Shown: positions 45,173 through 55,360 of the stretch, one piece after another
Position numbering within the stretch: position 1 is the first letter of the stretch
How the letters are laid out: every line of letters starts with the position of its first letter
NCBI GenBank assembly: GCA_964036315.1
Contig: OZ038498.1
Location: forward strand, 7,163,278 to 7,227,277
Source: Acanthosepion esculentum
Lineage: Eukaryota > Mollusca > Cephalopoda > Sepiida > Sepiidae
Reading direction: 5' to 3'
DNA length: 64,000 bases
The notes under the pieces: model-generated
The model's database searches: none
Told to the model about the DNA's origin: nothing
Seen by the model: the letters and a program-made list of their open reading frames with translations, nothing else
Position numbers and translations under genes: made by a program

Positions 45173-45252
45173 TTAGGTTGGTGCAAAAATAAAGTCGTTT
45201 TCTCACCTGAAGTTGAACGTCAAAAAACGACATTATTTTTGCACCAACCTAA
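45173..45252. mobile_element. 80-bp MADE1-like palindromic MITE
   Basis: It begins TTAGGTTGGTGCAAAAATAA and ends with the complementary TTATTTTTGCACCAACCTAA, with TA on both sides (45171-45172 and 45253-45254). Arms pair over about 29 bp with a single difference. The termini resemble the primate mariner Hsmar1 and its 80-bp MITE MADE1, although the centre differs. Such mariners are known to move between distant animals. Confidence 0.88.
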
Positions 45253-47579
45253 TAATAAATTCGGACAACTTTAAAACTATTACGCTATTACTAATAATGT
45301 AAGCTAGTTAGAAAAATTAACAATATTGAAAATGCGCCATTAAAGAGAAGAGAACCACTTTACGTTTGCTGCTATTAGTAATAAAGTGATTAGGAAAAAA
45401 TAGAATGTAATAATACGGATAATTTGAATAAATGGTTAGCATTCGCCAGAGAATAACAACCAAAAAGTTGCACTAAACGGTATCAATACTAGCAAAATTT
45501 AATAACAATGACAATAGTTAATCTAAGAAATTCTAAAATTATTTTAATTCACAATATAGACATTTATGTAACATTACGAAATAAGAGCATGGATGCTGTG
45601 ATCAAAGGTCTGTAGTTAATATTCACTTGTATGGGATGAGTGATTGAAAAAAAAAATTATCGCTGAATACAGGGACAAATAAATACGCGCTCCGAATCAT
45701 ATACAACTTTCCCATTCAAACGCATCAACATTCCTGACCAATTTATCAAAATCCGACAAAAGAACTTTGAAAATTTTTAGCATCACCTTATATAATTAAA
45801 ATCCAAAAGATAGACGGTTCAACTCTCCGTGAGCTTTCGGAAGAGACTTATTTCCATTGTCTTTCGAGCACCTAATGTGGCGGGTTCCACTGTATCCACG
45901 TAGATGTTGGTCGTCAGACAATCTAAGTAAAAACAAATCTCTTTTCATTGTTCACTGGAATGATTTGAAATAAAGAAACCTTGTCCCGTGTTTACCTTTT
46001 GTTATCTCTCCATCATAACGTCCAAATAAGTCGAAGGTTCTCAAATAGAGTTGCGTTGTATTTTTCTAACCACATGAAATGAGATCATCTGTTGTTTCCT
46101 GAATAATAAATACTTTTTTTTTTGCTATGGAGCGTGAGTAATCAAAACGGGCGTGTAATCCCATTCTTATATCTTTTTCTTTTGTTTTCTTTTTTTTTTA
46201 GCAGAGTATGTTTGAAGAGATTTAGTCCAATCAAGAAGTAGCAATTTGAAAATCACTCACGGTTATGCATTACATGCATTGCTAATTCTTTTTGTTTTTA
46301 AAATGAGATTATATTTTAATAATATTTTGCGGTTTTCATCTGTTTCTTTTGCTTCCTCTGCTTCCTATACACCATCGCCATCTTGTGGATTTTGTTGCAC
46401 GCAAAAGCATTTACGACACAGTATTCGTCCCGGTGATTTTATATCTTTTGCTTTAAGATGAAAACAACACTCATAATTGTTATAATCATCAACATGGTCA
46501 ATACTTTCGTCCTTGTTTTCGGATATTTCTGGATCTTTGCAGCGTTTCTGTTTCTTAACGCATCCGTTATAGGAACAGAAGACTTTTTTGTTTATGAAAA
46601 CAGCAATTTTTTGTCAGATTAAGAATATTCAAAATGGTCGCCAATCAATCTGAAGAACGATTAGCTAAAGGGCGAATCATGTGCTTAGACCAATTCTCAA
46701 CAGAAGGTGTAATTATAATCTTGGTTTTTTCCTCCTTTATTTACATCATTATAGCGTTCATTAGTTCTTAAACTGTTCTTCATATCTTTACTTTTCTTAA
46801 TTTGGACATTTATTTGTCTCTTATTTTATTTTATCTCACTTTTTTTCACCTTTTGCACCATTCTGTCTACCTTTAATTTTTGAGGTGCCTGCTTCTTTTC
46901 TAAAAAAATCCTCTTTACTTTTCCTTTTAATTTCCATTATGCTTCTTTAAATTCTGTTTTTTTCTTCTTTCGTTTATTTGGTTTTACTATCTCATTCCAT
47001 TGTTCCACTTTTCCTCCAAAATCTAATTAATACCTATTCACCTTACCACATAAGTGATTCATCTCATATTGCGATTCGTCTGCTACTTTCAATTGTTTCT
47101 TAGGATGTGCTTCGTGCACAAATGCTCTCAGCGTTACAAACAACACCATTAAGTTGGTAAAGAGAAAAAAGAAAAAACAATAGAAAGAACACAAGTGAAA
47201 ATATTTTTATTTGGGGGAAAACAACTTTCTCTCCATTTTTGTCTGTTTTATTTTTTCAAAAAAACAAAAACAAAAAAGCAAAAACTCTTACTCTTTTTAA
47301 GCATACGGAATTCTTAAAATAAAATCAATGAGACATTTTTTTATTATTCTGTTTAAAATATATTCTTAGATAAAAAGATGAAAAAAAAACGAAAAGAAAT
47401 ACTTATAACGTAAGCAATTTGATTCAGTAGTCAATAAAATGAAGCCATATACGAATAAATATTTGTAGCTGGCACATAAACGTCGAGAAACGAAGGCTTT
47501 CTCTCCCTTTACAACAACAACAATTTTACTTGCCAGAAACTATTTTTATAGTTCGCCATTCATCTAGCCATTTAATATT
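45253..47579. other. 2.3 kb of unique AT-rich DNA
   Basis: No gene, RNA or repeat family is recognisable. From 46740 to 47150 the plus strand is pyrimidine-rich. Frames of about 70 codons (46246 and elsewhere) carry no motif. Confidence 0.4.
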
Positions 47580-48075
47580 GTTGCCAGATTTTAGATAAAA
47601 TACAAAGAAGAATCTGCAATGTTATTGGTCTTGACCTGCCATCTCGGCTTCAGTCATTTTGAGCCCGCTGTAACGTAGACTCCTTGAGCCTTTCTATAAA
47701 TATTTTCGTGGTAATTGTTCAGATCTGCTTTACGCTTTTTTTTTTACCGAGACTTTGTGAATTTAACCGCTGTCTGCGTTTGCCATTTTTTTGCAGTAAG
47801 GTCTCAGCATTTTACAGCAGTAATGCATAGATGTACCGTAAGTTCTATGCTAACATTTTCTTCTCTCGCACTTCTCGCTTGTGGAACTCTCTTCAGATTC
47901 TTGTTTTCCAGTCAACTTTGATTTTCAAAAATGTAAATGCAATGCCAATCGTTATCTTCTGTCTTCTTAATTTCATGTTCTTTTATTTTTCTCTCTTCTT
48001 AATTGTAGTTTTTCTTTGTCTCCTCCCTTGCGTCATGGTATCCTTATTGACATGCTTGGTGTGGAATAATTAAAA
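47580..48075 (+). pseudogene. LINE-A C-terminal and 3' UTR remnant
   Basis: Broken readings give LDKIQRRICNVIGLDLPSRL, FYKYFRGNC and a frame NIFFSRTSRLWNSLQ, then FKNVNAMPI, ending with a T-rich UTR and 'CTTGCGTCATGGTATCC', 'ATGCTTGGTGTGGAATAAT'. The order matches the copies at 8041, 27600 and 29171. Confidence 0.7.
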
Positions 48076-48195
48076 ACAAACAAACAAACAAACAAACAAA
48101 CAAACAAAGAAGAAGAAGAAGAAGAAGAAGAAGAAGAAGAAGAAGAAGAAGAAGAAGAAGAAGAAGAAGAAGAAGAAGAAGAAGAAGAAGAAGAA
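48076..48195. repeat. (CAAA)n and (GAA)n microsatellites
   Basis: CAAA repeats at about 48076-48108 are followed by a GAA run of about 85 bp at 48109-48195. They follow the LINE-A 3' end directly, consistent with growth from its tail. Confidence 0.92.
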
Positions 48196-48229
48196 CTATT
48201 GTGCATATTGGAAAATTGGGTTAACGCTA

Positions 48230-48680
48230 AAGAAAATTCTATGATGAATTTTCAGAAGCAACTAACCGTCTTGTATCAGGTTACACGGTATTAGCATCTC
48301 CCGAATATATAACATGTCAGGACAGGGTGGGCCAATATCTGCAACTTTTATGGGAAAGAAACTGCAAAACATTGGTATGAACGCCACCCAAACCCGGTTA
48401 CAGGCATAGAACCTGGAACAATCTTATGGGATTTTATAATACACACAGGCAGAACAAAATCAAATGTAACCGCTCATATATGGTGATCAAAGACCACAAA
48501 AACAGAATGTGCTTTCTTATTGATATAACAGTTAGTGTAGACTTCAAAGAATTATCAAAATACAAGGATCTTGAAGTAGAAATTTTAAAAAAATGTGGCA
48601 CACGAAGAGATCAATAATTCCAGTTGTGGTTAGGTCTCTGGGTTTGATTGACAAAGGTTCTGATTGAAAGTATCTCGGAC
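48230..48680 (+). pseudogene. LINE-B reverse transcriptase C-terminal remnant
   Basis: In mixed frames the plus strand reads WYERHPKPVTGIEPGTILWD, then a SYMVIKDHKNRMCFLIDITV frame, SVDFKELSKYKDLEVEILKK and a shifted VAHEEINNSSCG. This corresponds to the C-terminus of a LINE family common in marine invertebrates (RPDIVIKD....CLLIDMSVP.D.N...KE..K..KYKDLEIEI..MW). Further copies lie at 52125, 62426 and 63161. Confidence 0.7.
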
Positions 48681-49124
48681 ATTTCATTATTATCACAAGC
48701 ACAGCTTGTTACACCAAACGGAAAGATTTATCTATATAAAGATTTATCTATATAAAGATTTATCTATATAAAGATTTATCTATATAAAGATTTATCTATA
48801 TAAAATATGCATGCGCTTGTAGGTTGTTTTTTCCATAAATGTATAGTGAAAAATGTAATGATGCCATTTATGAACTGAAGGCTTTTTTTAGAACCCGGAA
48901 GGAAATGAGTTTCAAAGAGAAATAATGATAGTAATGCACTGATGCCATACCAGACATGTCTCTCATGGCGAATTGGTGGGAACATTCGCTACCAAAAGTT
49001 CTACTGAATAATGAGCCTCACATATTTTGGTATTTCAGACCGAAAAAAAGATTCAGTAAAATCGATTCACATGTGTTGCAGACATTGCCGACAAAATCAT
49101 ATCATTGAAAAGGTTTTCAGAAAG
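48681..49124. other. Short tandem repeat and unique DNA
   Basis: The 16-bp word AGATTTATCTATATAA is repeated five times at 48725-48803. The rest is unique. Confidence 0.7.
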
Positions 49125-49560
49125 ATTTTTGGCCGAGAGACATTTGGCCGAACGGACACATGGCCGAGAGACATTTGGCCGACGGACATCTGGCTGACGA
49201 CATTTGGCCGGGAGACATTTGGCCGAGAGACATTTGGCTGACGGACATTTGGCCGAACGGACATTTGGCCGAGAGACATTTGGCCGAACGGACATTTGGC
49301 CGACAGACATTTGGCCTACGGACATTTGGCCGACGGACATTTGGCCGAAAGACATTTGACCGACGGACATTTGGCCGAGAGTCATTTGACCGAACGGAGA
49401 TTTGGCCGAGAGACATTTGGCCGAACAGACATTTGGCCGACGGAGATTTGGCCGACGGACATTTGGCCGAGAGACATTTGGCCGATGGACATTTGGCCGA
49501 GAGACATTTGGCCGAGAGCCTTTTGGCCGACGGACATTTGGCCGAGAGACATTTCACCGA
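49125..49560. repeat. 15/16-bp minisatellite, CATTTGGCCGA
   Basis: About 28 units of GACATTTGGCC separated by one of three linkers: GAGA, GACG or GAACG. Units are therefore 15 or 16 bp and the frame shifts at each GAACG linker. Because no unit contains a stop in any frame, open frames occur on both strands (for example repeated SAKCPSAKCL and GQMSVGQMSV); they share only the repeat and are not genes. Confidence 0.92.
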
Positions 49561-50259
49561 AAACTTAGAAGTAAAAATAGTAAGAACCAATACTTTAAGT
49601 ATTTTAATTGACAGTATTATAAGGTAGAAGGGGTATAACAATTACCATTGAATTTCAAATTATTAAATCAAAATTTAAAGTTAAAATTTTTCTTATTTTA
49701 ACATTTGTTTATTGAAATTAGTATTTAAAAAACGTATGTGAGTGTATTTGGGTAAAAAATAGCACCTAATTATTTAAATTTGTATTTAACACTAAGATAA
49801 AAGCTAGTTCATAATGAAAATGAAAGCAAAATTGAATGATCTTTCATATGGTAAATGCTTAAAATGTTTGCTGTAGCAAAATGTGCTTTTTCTCAAAATA
49901 CTTATAATCTTACAGTAATATTTGAAGTAAAATATAATATGTCCAGAATAGATTTTTTTTAAAAAGCCTGTCTAGAAAAAATATTATAAATTAATACAGT
50001 AAATAAATATAAATGCATGTAGCCCATTACGATAAAGAGCGTGACATACATGTAAGGACGCCACTAGATTTTCGGCTACCTGTCGATTGGGTTAAATGTC
50101 CGTCGACAAAATGTTCGAGTACCCCAATAGAATGGGGAAAATTTGAAATGTTATTAAAAAGAGGAGGGGTAAAAGGAATATGTGGATCAAATTCCTGGAA
50201 ACCCTAAGACATCTGAATTGCAAAAAAAAAACATATTATGGGTAATCCTCACATGTCCC
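49561..50259. other. AT-rich unique DNA
   Basis: No gene or repeat recognised. Confidence 0.4.
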
Positions 50260-50775
50260 GTAGGTTTCTCTCCACGCAATAATCACAATTACATTTTTTA
50301 TTCTGATTGTGATTGTATTCCAACCCATCTATTTCCATTATCATTTTCTTTTTAATCATTTCACCCCAAGCAAGTTACTAGGACGCAAAGGGTTACTGGT
50401 AATGAAAAAAAGAATGAGATGAATTTAGTGAGGAGAAGTGAGGAGAATGGACAATAAAAGAACAGGTTTCAGAAGACAGAAAATGGCGACTGGTGTTGTA
50501 TTTAAATTTGTTCGAATTGTGGGCGGCTCGGAATCAAGCAATCGGAAGGCAGTCCCACGGGCGAGAAGTGCGAGTAAAGCACCTATTAGAATAGAACATG
50601 CGAATCTAACTGACTAATTCAACAGTCAAACAGTGTCATCTAGTTGCCAATCTTAAATTCATGCAGTCGAAGCTCATCAGAAGAATTGCCATGTAAATAT
50701 TTGTAGAAAAGACAGAGGGGAGCCATGTCAGGTCGATGAGAAAGTCGAAACGTAAAATATAAAATCTTGTGTCTT
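50260..50775 (-). pseudogene. LINE-A 3' part
   Basis: The minus strand carries the LINE-A 3' end (ATTTCACCCCAAGCAAGTTA, GACGCAAAGGGTTACTGG on the plus strand) and its C-terminal remnant near 50690-50740 (complement of ATGGCTCCCCTCTGTCTTTT and ACAAATATTTACATGGC). Confidence 0.65.
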
Positions 50776-50869
50776 GGGAGTAACTTGTTTTAAAAAGGCG
50801 AAGGTTCTGGGTATGACGATAAAATATATCCGGCAGCAAAGTATCTGATAGGAGAGGTTTTGAAGATCG

Positions 50870-52080
50870 TGGAACAATCTCTTAATTGCTGTCGTTGCTT
50901 GGTCCATCCTGATCCTGGGCGGTAGCACATTTTAGGGTCCAAGCTATGGGCAAATAGTTACCCACCCCCAAACTGGGGTCAACACACCATGAAAGTATAA
51001 ACATTTTTATAGTAAAAATATCAGCAATAAATTTGCATTGTAAAAAAGTTACCAGCAGGACATTTCTGTAAGGAGAAATATTATCAGCAGCAAAAACAAA
51101 TTACCAGAAATACAGTTTTGAAAAATAAAATTATTAGCAATGCATTTTGGTATAAAAAAGTCACTAGCAAAACATTTTTGTAACAAAAGTAAAAAAAATT
51201 ACCAACAATATATTTTTTGTAAAAGAAATTACTAACGCTACCAAGAGAATTAAATTTCGGTATTAACTGACCCATGAGGATGTTGATATGCAACTAATTT
51301 TTTTTTTGTTTTACGGCATATCAACTTCAATGGGTTATTTAATGCCGACAACGTTTTTAGGATATATTCTTATGAATAGAATATGTATTCTTAGGTTTAG
51401 ATTGGTTTGGTTTATTTTGTTTTACGGCATATCAACCTCAATGGGTTATTTGATGCCGACAACTTTTTAGGATAGATTCGTATGAATAGAATATGCATTC
51501 TTTGGTTTAAATTGGTTTGGTTTATTTTGTTTTACGGCATATCAACCTCAATGGGTTATTTAATGCCGACAACGTTTTTAGGATATATTCTTATGAATAG
51601 AATATGTATTCTTAGGTTTAGATTGGTTTGGTTTATTTTGTTTTACGGCATATCAACCTCAATGGGTTATTTGATGCCGACAACTTTTTAGGATAGATTC
51701 GTATGAATAGAATATGTATTTTTGGTTTAGATTGGTTTGGTTTATTTTGTTTTATGGCATATCAACCTCAATGGGTTATTTAATGCCGACAACATTTTTT
51801 ATTGCTGGTAATATTTTGTTTTGTCAAAAATCTGTTTCTGGTAATATTTTTCTTTCAAAATTGTATTGCTGGTAATAAATTTTTCAAAAATATATTGCTG
51901 GTGATAGTTAACTATTTACCTATAGCTGGGACCCTAACAGGTGCTACCACCCCGGGTCAGGGTGGATCTGGGAACACCAGCAATTAAGAGGTGGTTCAAA
52001 GGCCTTGCTGCTGGATGTAGTTTATCATCTTACCCAGGACGCGGATGTAGTTTAACGTCTTACCCAGGACGATATGTCAC
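50870..52080. repeat. Large inverted arrangement of the 'TTGTTTTACG' repeat
   Basis: The left arm (about 50870-51290, minus orientation) has the repeat's 3' terminus (complement of TGGACCCTAAAATGTGCTAC), TTGCTGGTAA-type minisatellite and the start motif (complement of GCATATCAACATCCTCATGG). The right arm (51290-52080) runs the other way: ACGGCATATCAACTTCAATG, 'GCCGACAACG', a four-unit 110-bp tandem array, TTGCTGGTAATATTTT units, and 'AGCTGGGACCCTAACAGGTG' at 51920. The two copies meet head to head near 51293. Confidence 0.8.
51371..51800 (+). repeat. 110-bp tandem array with alternating A/B units
   Basis: TATGAATAGAATATG occurs at 51371, 51481, 51592 and 51702. Units ending GTTTTTAGGATATATTCT alternate with units ending CTTTTTAGGATAGATTCG, so the real repeat is a dimer of about 221 bp present twice. 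Confidence 0.85.
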
Positions 52081-52124
52081 TAAACAAACAAATAAAAAAA
52101 ACAAAGGCAAATAATAATAATAAT

Positions 52125-52480
52125 AATAATTGTTAGTAGAGATTGTAAACAAAAAAGTGCCTCCTTATTGATAATGCAGTCCCTGCAGACTGCAATGTAC
52201 CTTTGAAGATATTCAAAAAGCTATCAAAATACAAGGACCTTGAAATCGAAATCTCAAAAATGTGGCACATGGGGACAACAACAATCCCTGTTGTAGTTGG
52301 AGCCCTCGGATTGATTGGAAAAGATTTCAATAGAGTAACTGAAGGGATTCCTTGTAGGAAATTTTTTTTATACAATTTTTGGTATTTCTTTATGGTATAC
52401 ATAAAGAATTACAAAAAAATGTTCTCACGAGTACAGCCCACATTTTACGAAGGGATTTATCTATGTAAAATATGTGTTTG
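52125..52480 (+). pseudogene. LINE-B C-terminal remnant
   Basis: The reading LLIDNAVPADCNVPLKIFKK needs one frameshift, then LSKYKDLEIEISKMWHMGTT, TIPVVVGALGLIGKDFNRVT and EGIP. The terminal TSTAHILRR-like stretch appears near 52430. It is closely related to the copies at 62426 and 63161 on the other strand. Confidence 0.75.
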
Positions 52481-52695
52481 TGGTGTGTGTGTGTGTGTGT
52501 GTGTATTGTGTGTGTGTGGTTCTTTAATTAGTCAGTTGGAGCCCCTGGAACAATACGAAAAAGACTAACAAAAATTCTACCATTCAACAAAGTCGATACT
52601 AAAAACAGTAGAGCAGGGTTCTGGATTATTAAAGAGCTTCGAAATCACTTGGTCTCCAGTGTAAGTTACAAGTTACTACTTAAGCGAACACTGAG
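52481..52695. repeat. (TG)n in the LINE-B 3' UTR, then unique DNA
   Basis: TG runs at about 52480-52520 follow TCTATGTAAAATATGTGT, the same position as the (AC)n tract beside the minus-strand LINE-B copy at 62526. The dinucleotide tract is therefore part of the element. Confidence 0.75.
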
Positions 52696-52707
52696 TAAAT
52701 TGGGTTC

Positions 52708-53348
52708 TTTATTTACATTATTCGGACTATTGTCCTCATCTTTGTTGCCATATTTATTACAACGTTTCGGCCATTGTACGCCCCGGCCTTCTTCAGGTTG
52801 TTGGAATGTCGAACTGATCTCTTTATTTCGCTCACTGTGGTAGACTGTTCTAGTTCCACGTGCCATGTTTAATGGATGTCAGTTATCAGTTATATCCTGT
52901 TAATTTCCCCCTGAAAGTTCTCCACTGCCTTAACCGGGTATTGAACTCACACTCTTTGGGCCCTGTCACTGGATCTAACCAACGCCTTTATCCACTGTGC
53001 CATGTGTCTACCCCAGAGAGCGAAATAAAGGGTTCAGTTCGACATTCCAACCACCAAAGACAAAGATGAGGACAATAGTCCGAATAATGTAAATAGTGTA
53101 CATAATATCTCATCTCAGAAATATAGACAGATACTGAAAGGCCGAAACGTTGTAATAAATATGGCGACAAAGATGAAGACAATAGTCCGAATAATGTAAA
53201 TAGTGTACATAATACCTCATCTCAGAAATATAGACAGATACTGAAAGGCCGAAACGTTGTAATAAATATGGCGACAAATATGAGGACAATAGTCCGAATA
53301 ATGTAAATAATGTACATAATACCTCATCTCAGAAATATAGACAGATAT
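52708..53348 (-). mobile_element. tRNA-type SINE with PLE-like tail, copy C, with inverted tail satellite
   Basis: A single 641-bp insertion flanked by TAAATTGGGTTC (52696-52707 and 53349-53360), a 12-bp target duplication. On the minus strand: about 2.5 units of the 107-bp satellite in inverse orientation (53345-53060), a SINE head CATGGCACAGTGGATAAAGG with GTGAGTTCAATACC, a body with CTGACATCCATTAAACATGG and GAACTAGAACAGTCTACC, and the tail CAACCTGAAGAAGGCCGGGG, CGTACAATGGCCGAAACGTT, ACAAAGATGAGGACAATAGT. The SINE tail and the satellite are reverse complements, so the element has inverted ends. Copy B has the same plan. Confidence 0.82.
52761..52796 (-). ncRNA. PLE-type hammerhead-like motif in the SINE tail
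   Basis: CTGAAGA, then GGCC..GGCC as the closing helix of a 12-nt loop, GAAA, and C-GTT as a minimal stem III with cleavage triplet. All core positions fit CTGANGA/GAAA/NUH. Confidence 0.55.
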
Positions 53349-53360
53349 TAAATTGGGTTC

Positions 53361-54144
53361 CATTTCATGACAGTAAAATTTGAGAGTCTAATTAAATTAT
53401 TTCCGACTAAAATGATATCAATTCGCAATGTTTTTTGTTAAGTTCTGTATAATTTAGAGCAACGTGACTCTGACATCCACGCCATCAACAAAAATGAGAT
53501 TCAGGAGGAAGACATAGGCTCTTCTGAGAGATCTTCCTAACGCAGCTAAATGCGTTGTAGTGTTACTGGTGGATATTTGTGCAATTCTTAATGACCCTTT
53601 CCAGAAGTGTAAAATGCAGTTTTCAGTCAGATTATGATGAGGCAATAATCAAATCATACTCTCTTTTCATTTCAGTATTTCATGAAACACGATGTGAAGC
53701 CCAAACAGGAGTAGAATTCAAACCCCTGGAAAATGTAAAAACTTAACCAAGTTAATTCTTACTTTAATCAGGTTTATCTAGGAAAATGTATAATTAATGC
53801 TTAGCATGTAGAATTACCCCCACTTGTTTTGCTAGGTTCTCGAAGATGCCGTTATGTGGTACTGTTAAACACTTATAGAAGCGTGACACTTCCTGATCCT
53901 TTCTCTTTTTCTGTCTTTCCTTTCAGCATGCAGTAGTGGTAATATCAACATGGAAATCGTTCATGGCTCGGGGATATATTTCCCCACGTAACTGAACTCT
54001 TCCCCCTCCCACACACACACTCACGCAAGTGTATCACACATACATAGAGACACATACAATTGCTAATAGCTGAAAACGATCTTTAAAAGTAATTTTTTCA
54101 TTTATACAATGAATATATTTGATTTCTTGTTAATCATTTATTAG
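53361..54144. other. Unique DNA
   Basis: No gene recognised; the short CA-rich run at 54010-54050 is minor. Confidence 0.4.
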
Positions 54145-54263
54145 GCTTACGGCCATATCAGGTTGAAACACCGGTTCCCGTACGATTAAAGGAATTAAGC
54201 AACATTGAGCCTGGTCACTACCTACAACGGTAACGGCTTAGGAATACCAGGCGCTGTAGCCTT
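54145..54263 (+). pseudogene. 5S rRNA-derived sequence
   Basis: GCTTACGGCCATATCAGGTT, GAAACACCGGTTCCCGT, ATTAAGCAACATTGAGCCTG, GTCACTACCT and GGAATACCAGGCGCTGTAGC follow the order of metazoan 5S rRNA over 119 bp, its normal length. Box A (AGTTAAGCAACGTCGAGCC type) is well kept; the TTGGATGGGTGACCGCC stretch (intermediate element and box C) is diverged. It cannot be a working rRNA but may retain part of the internal promoter. Confidence 0.88.
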
Positions 54264-54470
54264 GGATGTGCAGAAGGTATAACGTACAATGATTCAGAAT
54301 TGATAATCACAGAGCCGTGTTCCAATTCCAGTCGGGTTCGTTAGATTCCCTTACGCGCAAATGACATTGGGAAAGGTATGAATCCACCTCTTCTCTCCCC
54401 CCAGCTATGGGTTAATTAATAAGAATTGTATCATTAAATCATTCTTCTCCCTACAAATTTCTCACAAAGT
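54145..54470 (+). mobile_element. 5S rRNA-headed SINE fused to a tRNA-type SINE body
   Basis: The first 119 bp are a 5S rRNA pseudogene (next entry). Without a gap this joins AAGGTATAACGTACAATGAT, AATCACAGAGCCGTGTTCC (a box B-like relic), then 'TCGTTAGATTCCCTTACGCG', AAATGACATTGGGAAAGGT, 'CCACCTCTTCTC' and 'AGCTATGGGTTAATTAATAA'. The same body, led by a tRNA-like head, occurs at 61865 and 54981. The element is therefore a 5S-plus-tRNA-body chimera of about 325 bp. Confidence 0.82.
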
Positions 54471-54980
54471 AAAAATAATTTTAAATATACTGCAAATGGT
54501 TAATGAGCTGTTTGGTTTTAGTTTATTTTGTTTTACGTTATATCAACACCTCAATGGGTTATTTAATGACCACGAGATTTTTAGGGTAGGTTCGTATGAA
54601 TAGAATATATATTCTTGGTAAGAAATCAGTATTTATGTAAAGAGCGTTTTAGTCGAGAGTCGAATGTACAGCTGGTAATTTTATATTAAAAAAATGTAAT
54701 GCTGGTAATATTTTTTTTTTCAAAAATGTATTGTTGATAATATTCTTTCCTTTTTTCGAAAATGCATTGCCAGTACTTCTTTACTTTTTTCAAAGAATGT
54801 GTTACTGATAATATTTTTCCAAACTGTATTGCTGGTAATATTTTTTTGTTTTTTTCAGAATTGTACTGCTGCTAATATTTTTAGATGGTTTTCTGTCAAT
54901 ATATTTTTTTCCAAAATGTATTTCTGGTATTTTTACTATAAAAATCTATTTTTATATTTTCCTAGTGTTTTGAGGCACGT
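54471..54980 (+). repeat. 'TTGTTTTACG' repeat, fourth copy with TTGCTGGTAATA minisatellite
   Basis: TTGTTTTACGTTATATCAAC, 'CCTCAATGGGTTATTTAATG' and TAGGGTAGGTTCGTATGAAT, then about seven units of TTGCTGGTAATATTTTTTTC-AAAATG with variation to 54960. Confidence 0.75.
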
Positions 54981-55360
54981 TTAAGGAGGCACGGTGGAGT
55001 AATTGATAGCAGCTCGGATTGAGGAATCGGAGAGCCGAGTTCGAATTTCAGTCGAATCCATTACATTCACTTACGTGCTAATGCCCTTGGAAAAGGTACA
55101 AATCTATTTCTTTCCCGGCTATAGTTAAATAGAAGGACAATCTTGGGTGGAAACCGGTCTAGGAGAAGGAAAAACCGACCTGGAGAAGGTTGGGCTCCGT
55201 CAGGATATCTTGCCCAAGAAACACCACTTCTACGGAAGTTGCAGTAAATACATAGTGCCGCTACGGTTCACGAGATGAAAAAAAGGATTTTGACTCAAGT
55301 TTGTGAGTTAACTGAACTCTAGCTGGGACCCTAACAGGTGCTACTACCTCTTGAGAAGCT
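54981..55360 (+). mobile_element. tRNA-derived SINE
   Basis: GGCACGGTGGAGTAATTGAT (box A-like) and GCCGAGTTCGAATTTCAG (box B-like), then the shared body with TTACGTGCTAATGCCCTTGG, AAAAGGTACAAATC, GGTCTAGGAGAAGG and GGTTCACGAGATG plus an A-run at about 55298. 'AGCTGGGACCCTAACAGGTG' at 55320 is the 3' end of the interrupted 'TTGTTTTACG' repeat, so this SINE landed inside that repeat. Confidence 0.8.

Noticed and set aside
45173..45252. Human DNA contamination because of the MADE1-like ends
   Set aside because: The centre differs from MADE1 and the flanks are continuous with the rest of the window; a related mariner lineage is the simpler reading.
49117..49641. 174-codon frame resembling a repetitive secreted protein
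   Set aside because: Generated by a stop-free minisatellite that is open on both strands; no signal peptide or flanking exon.
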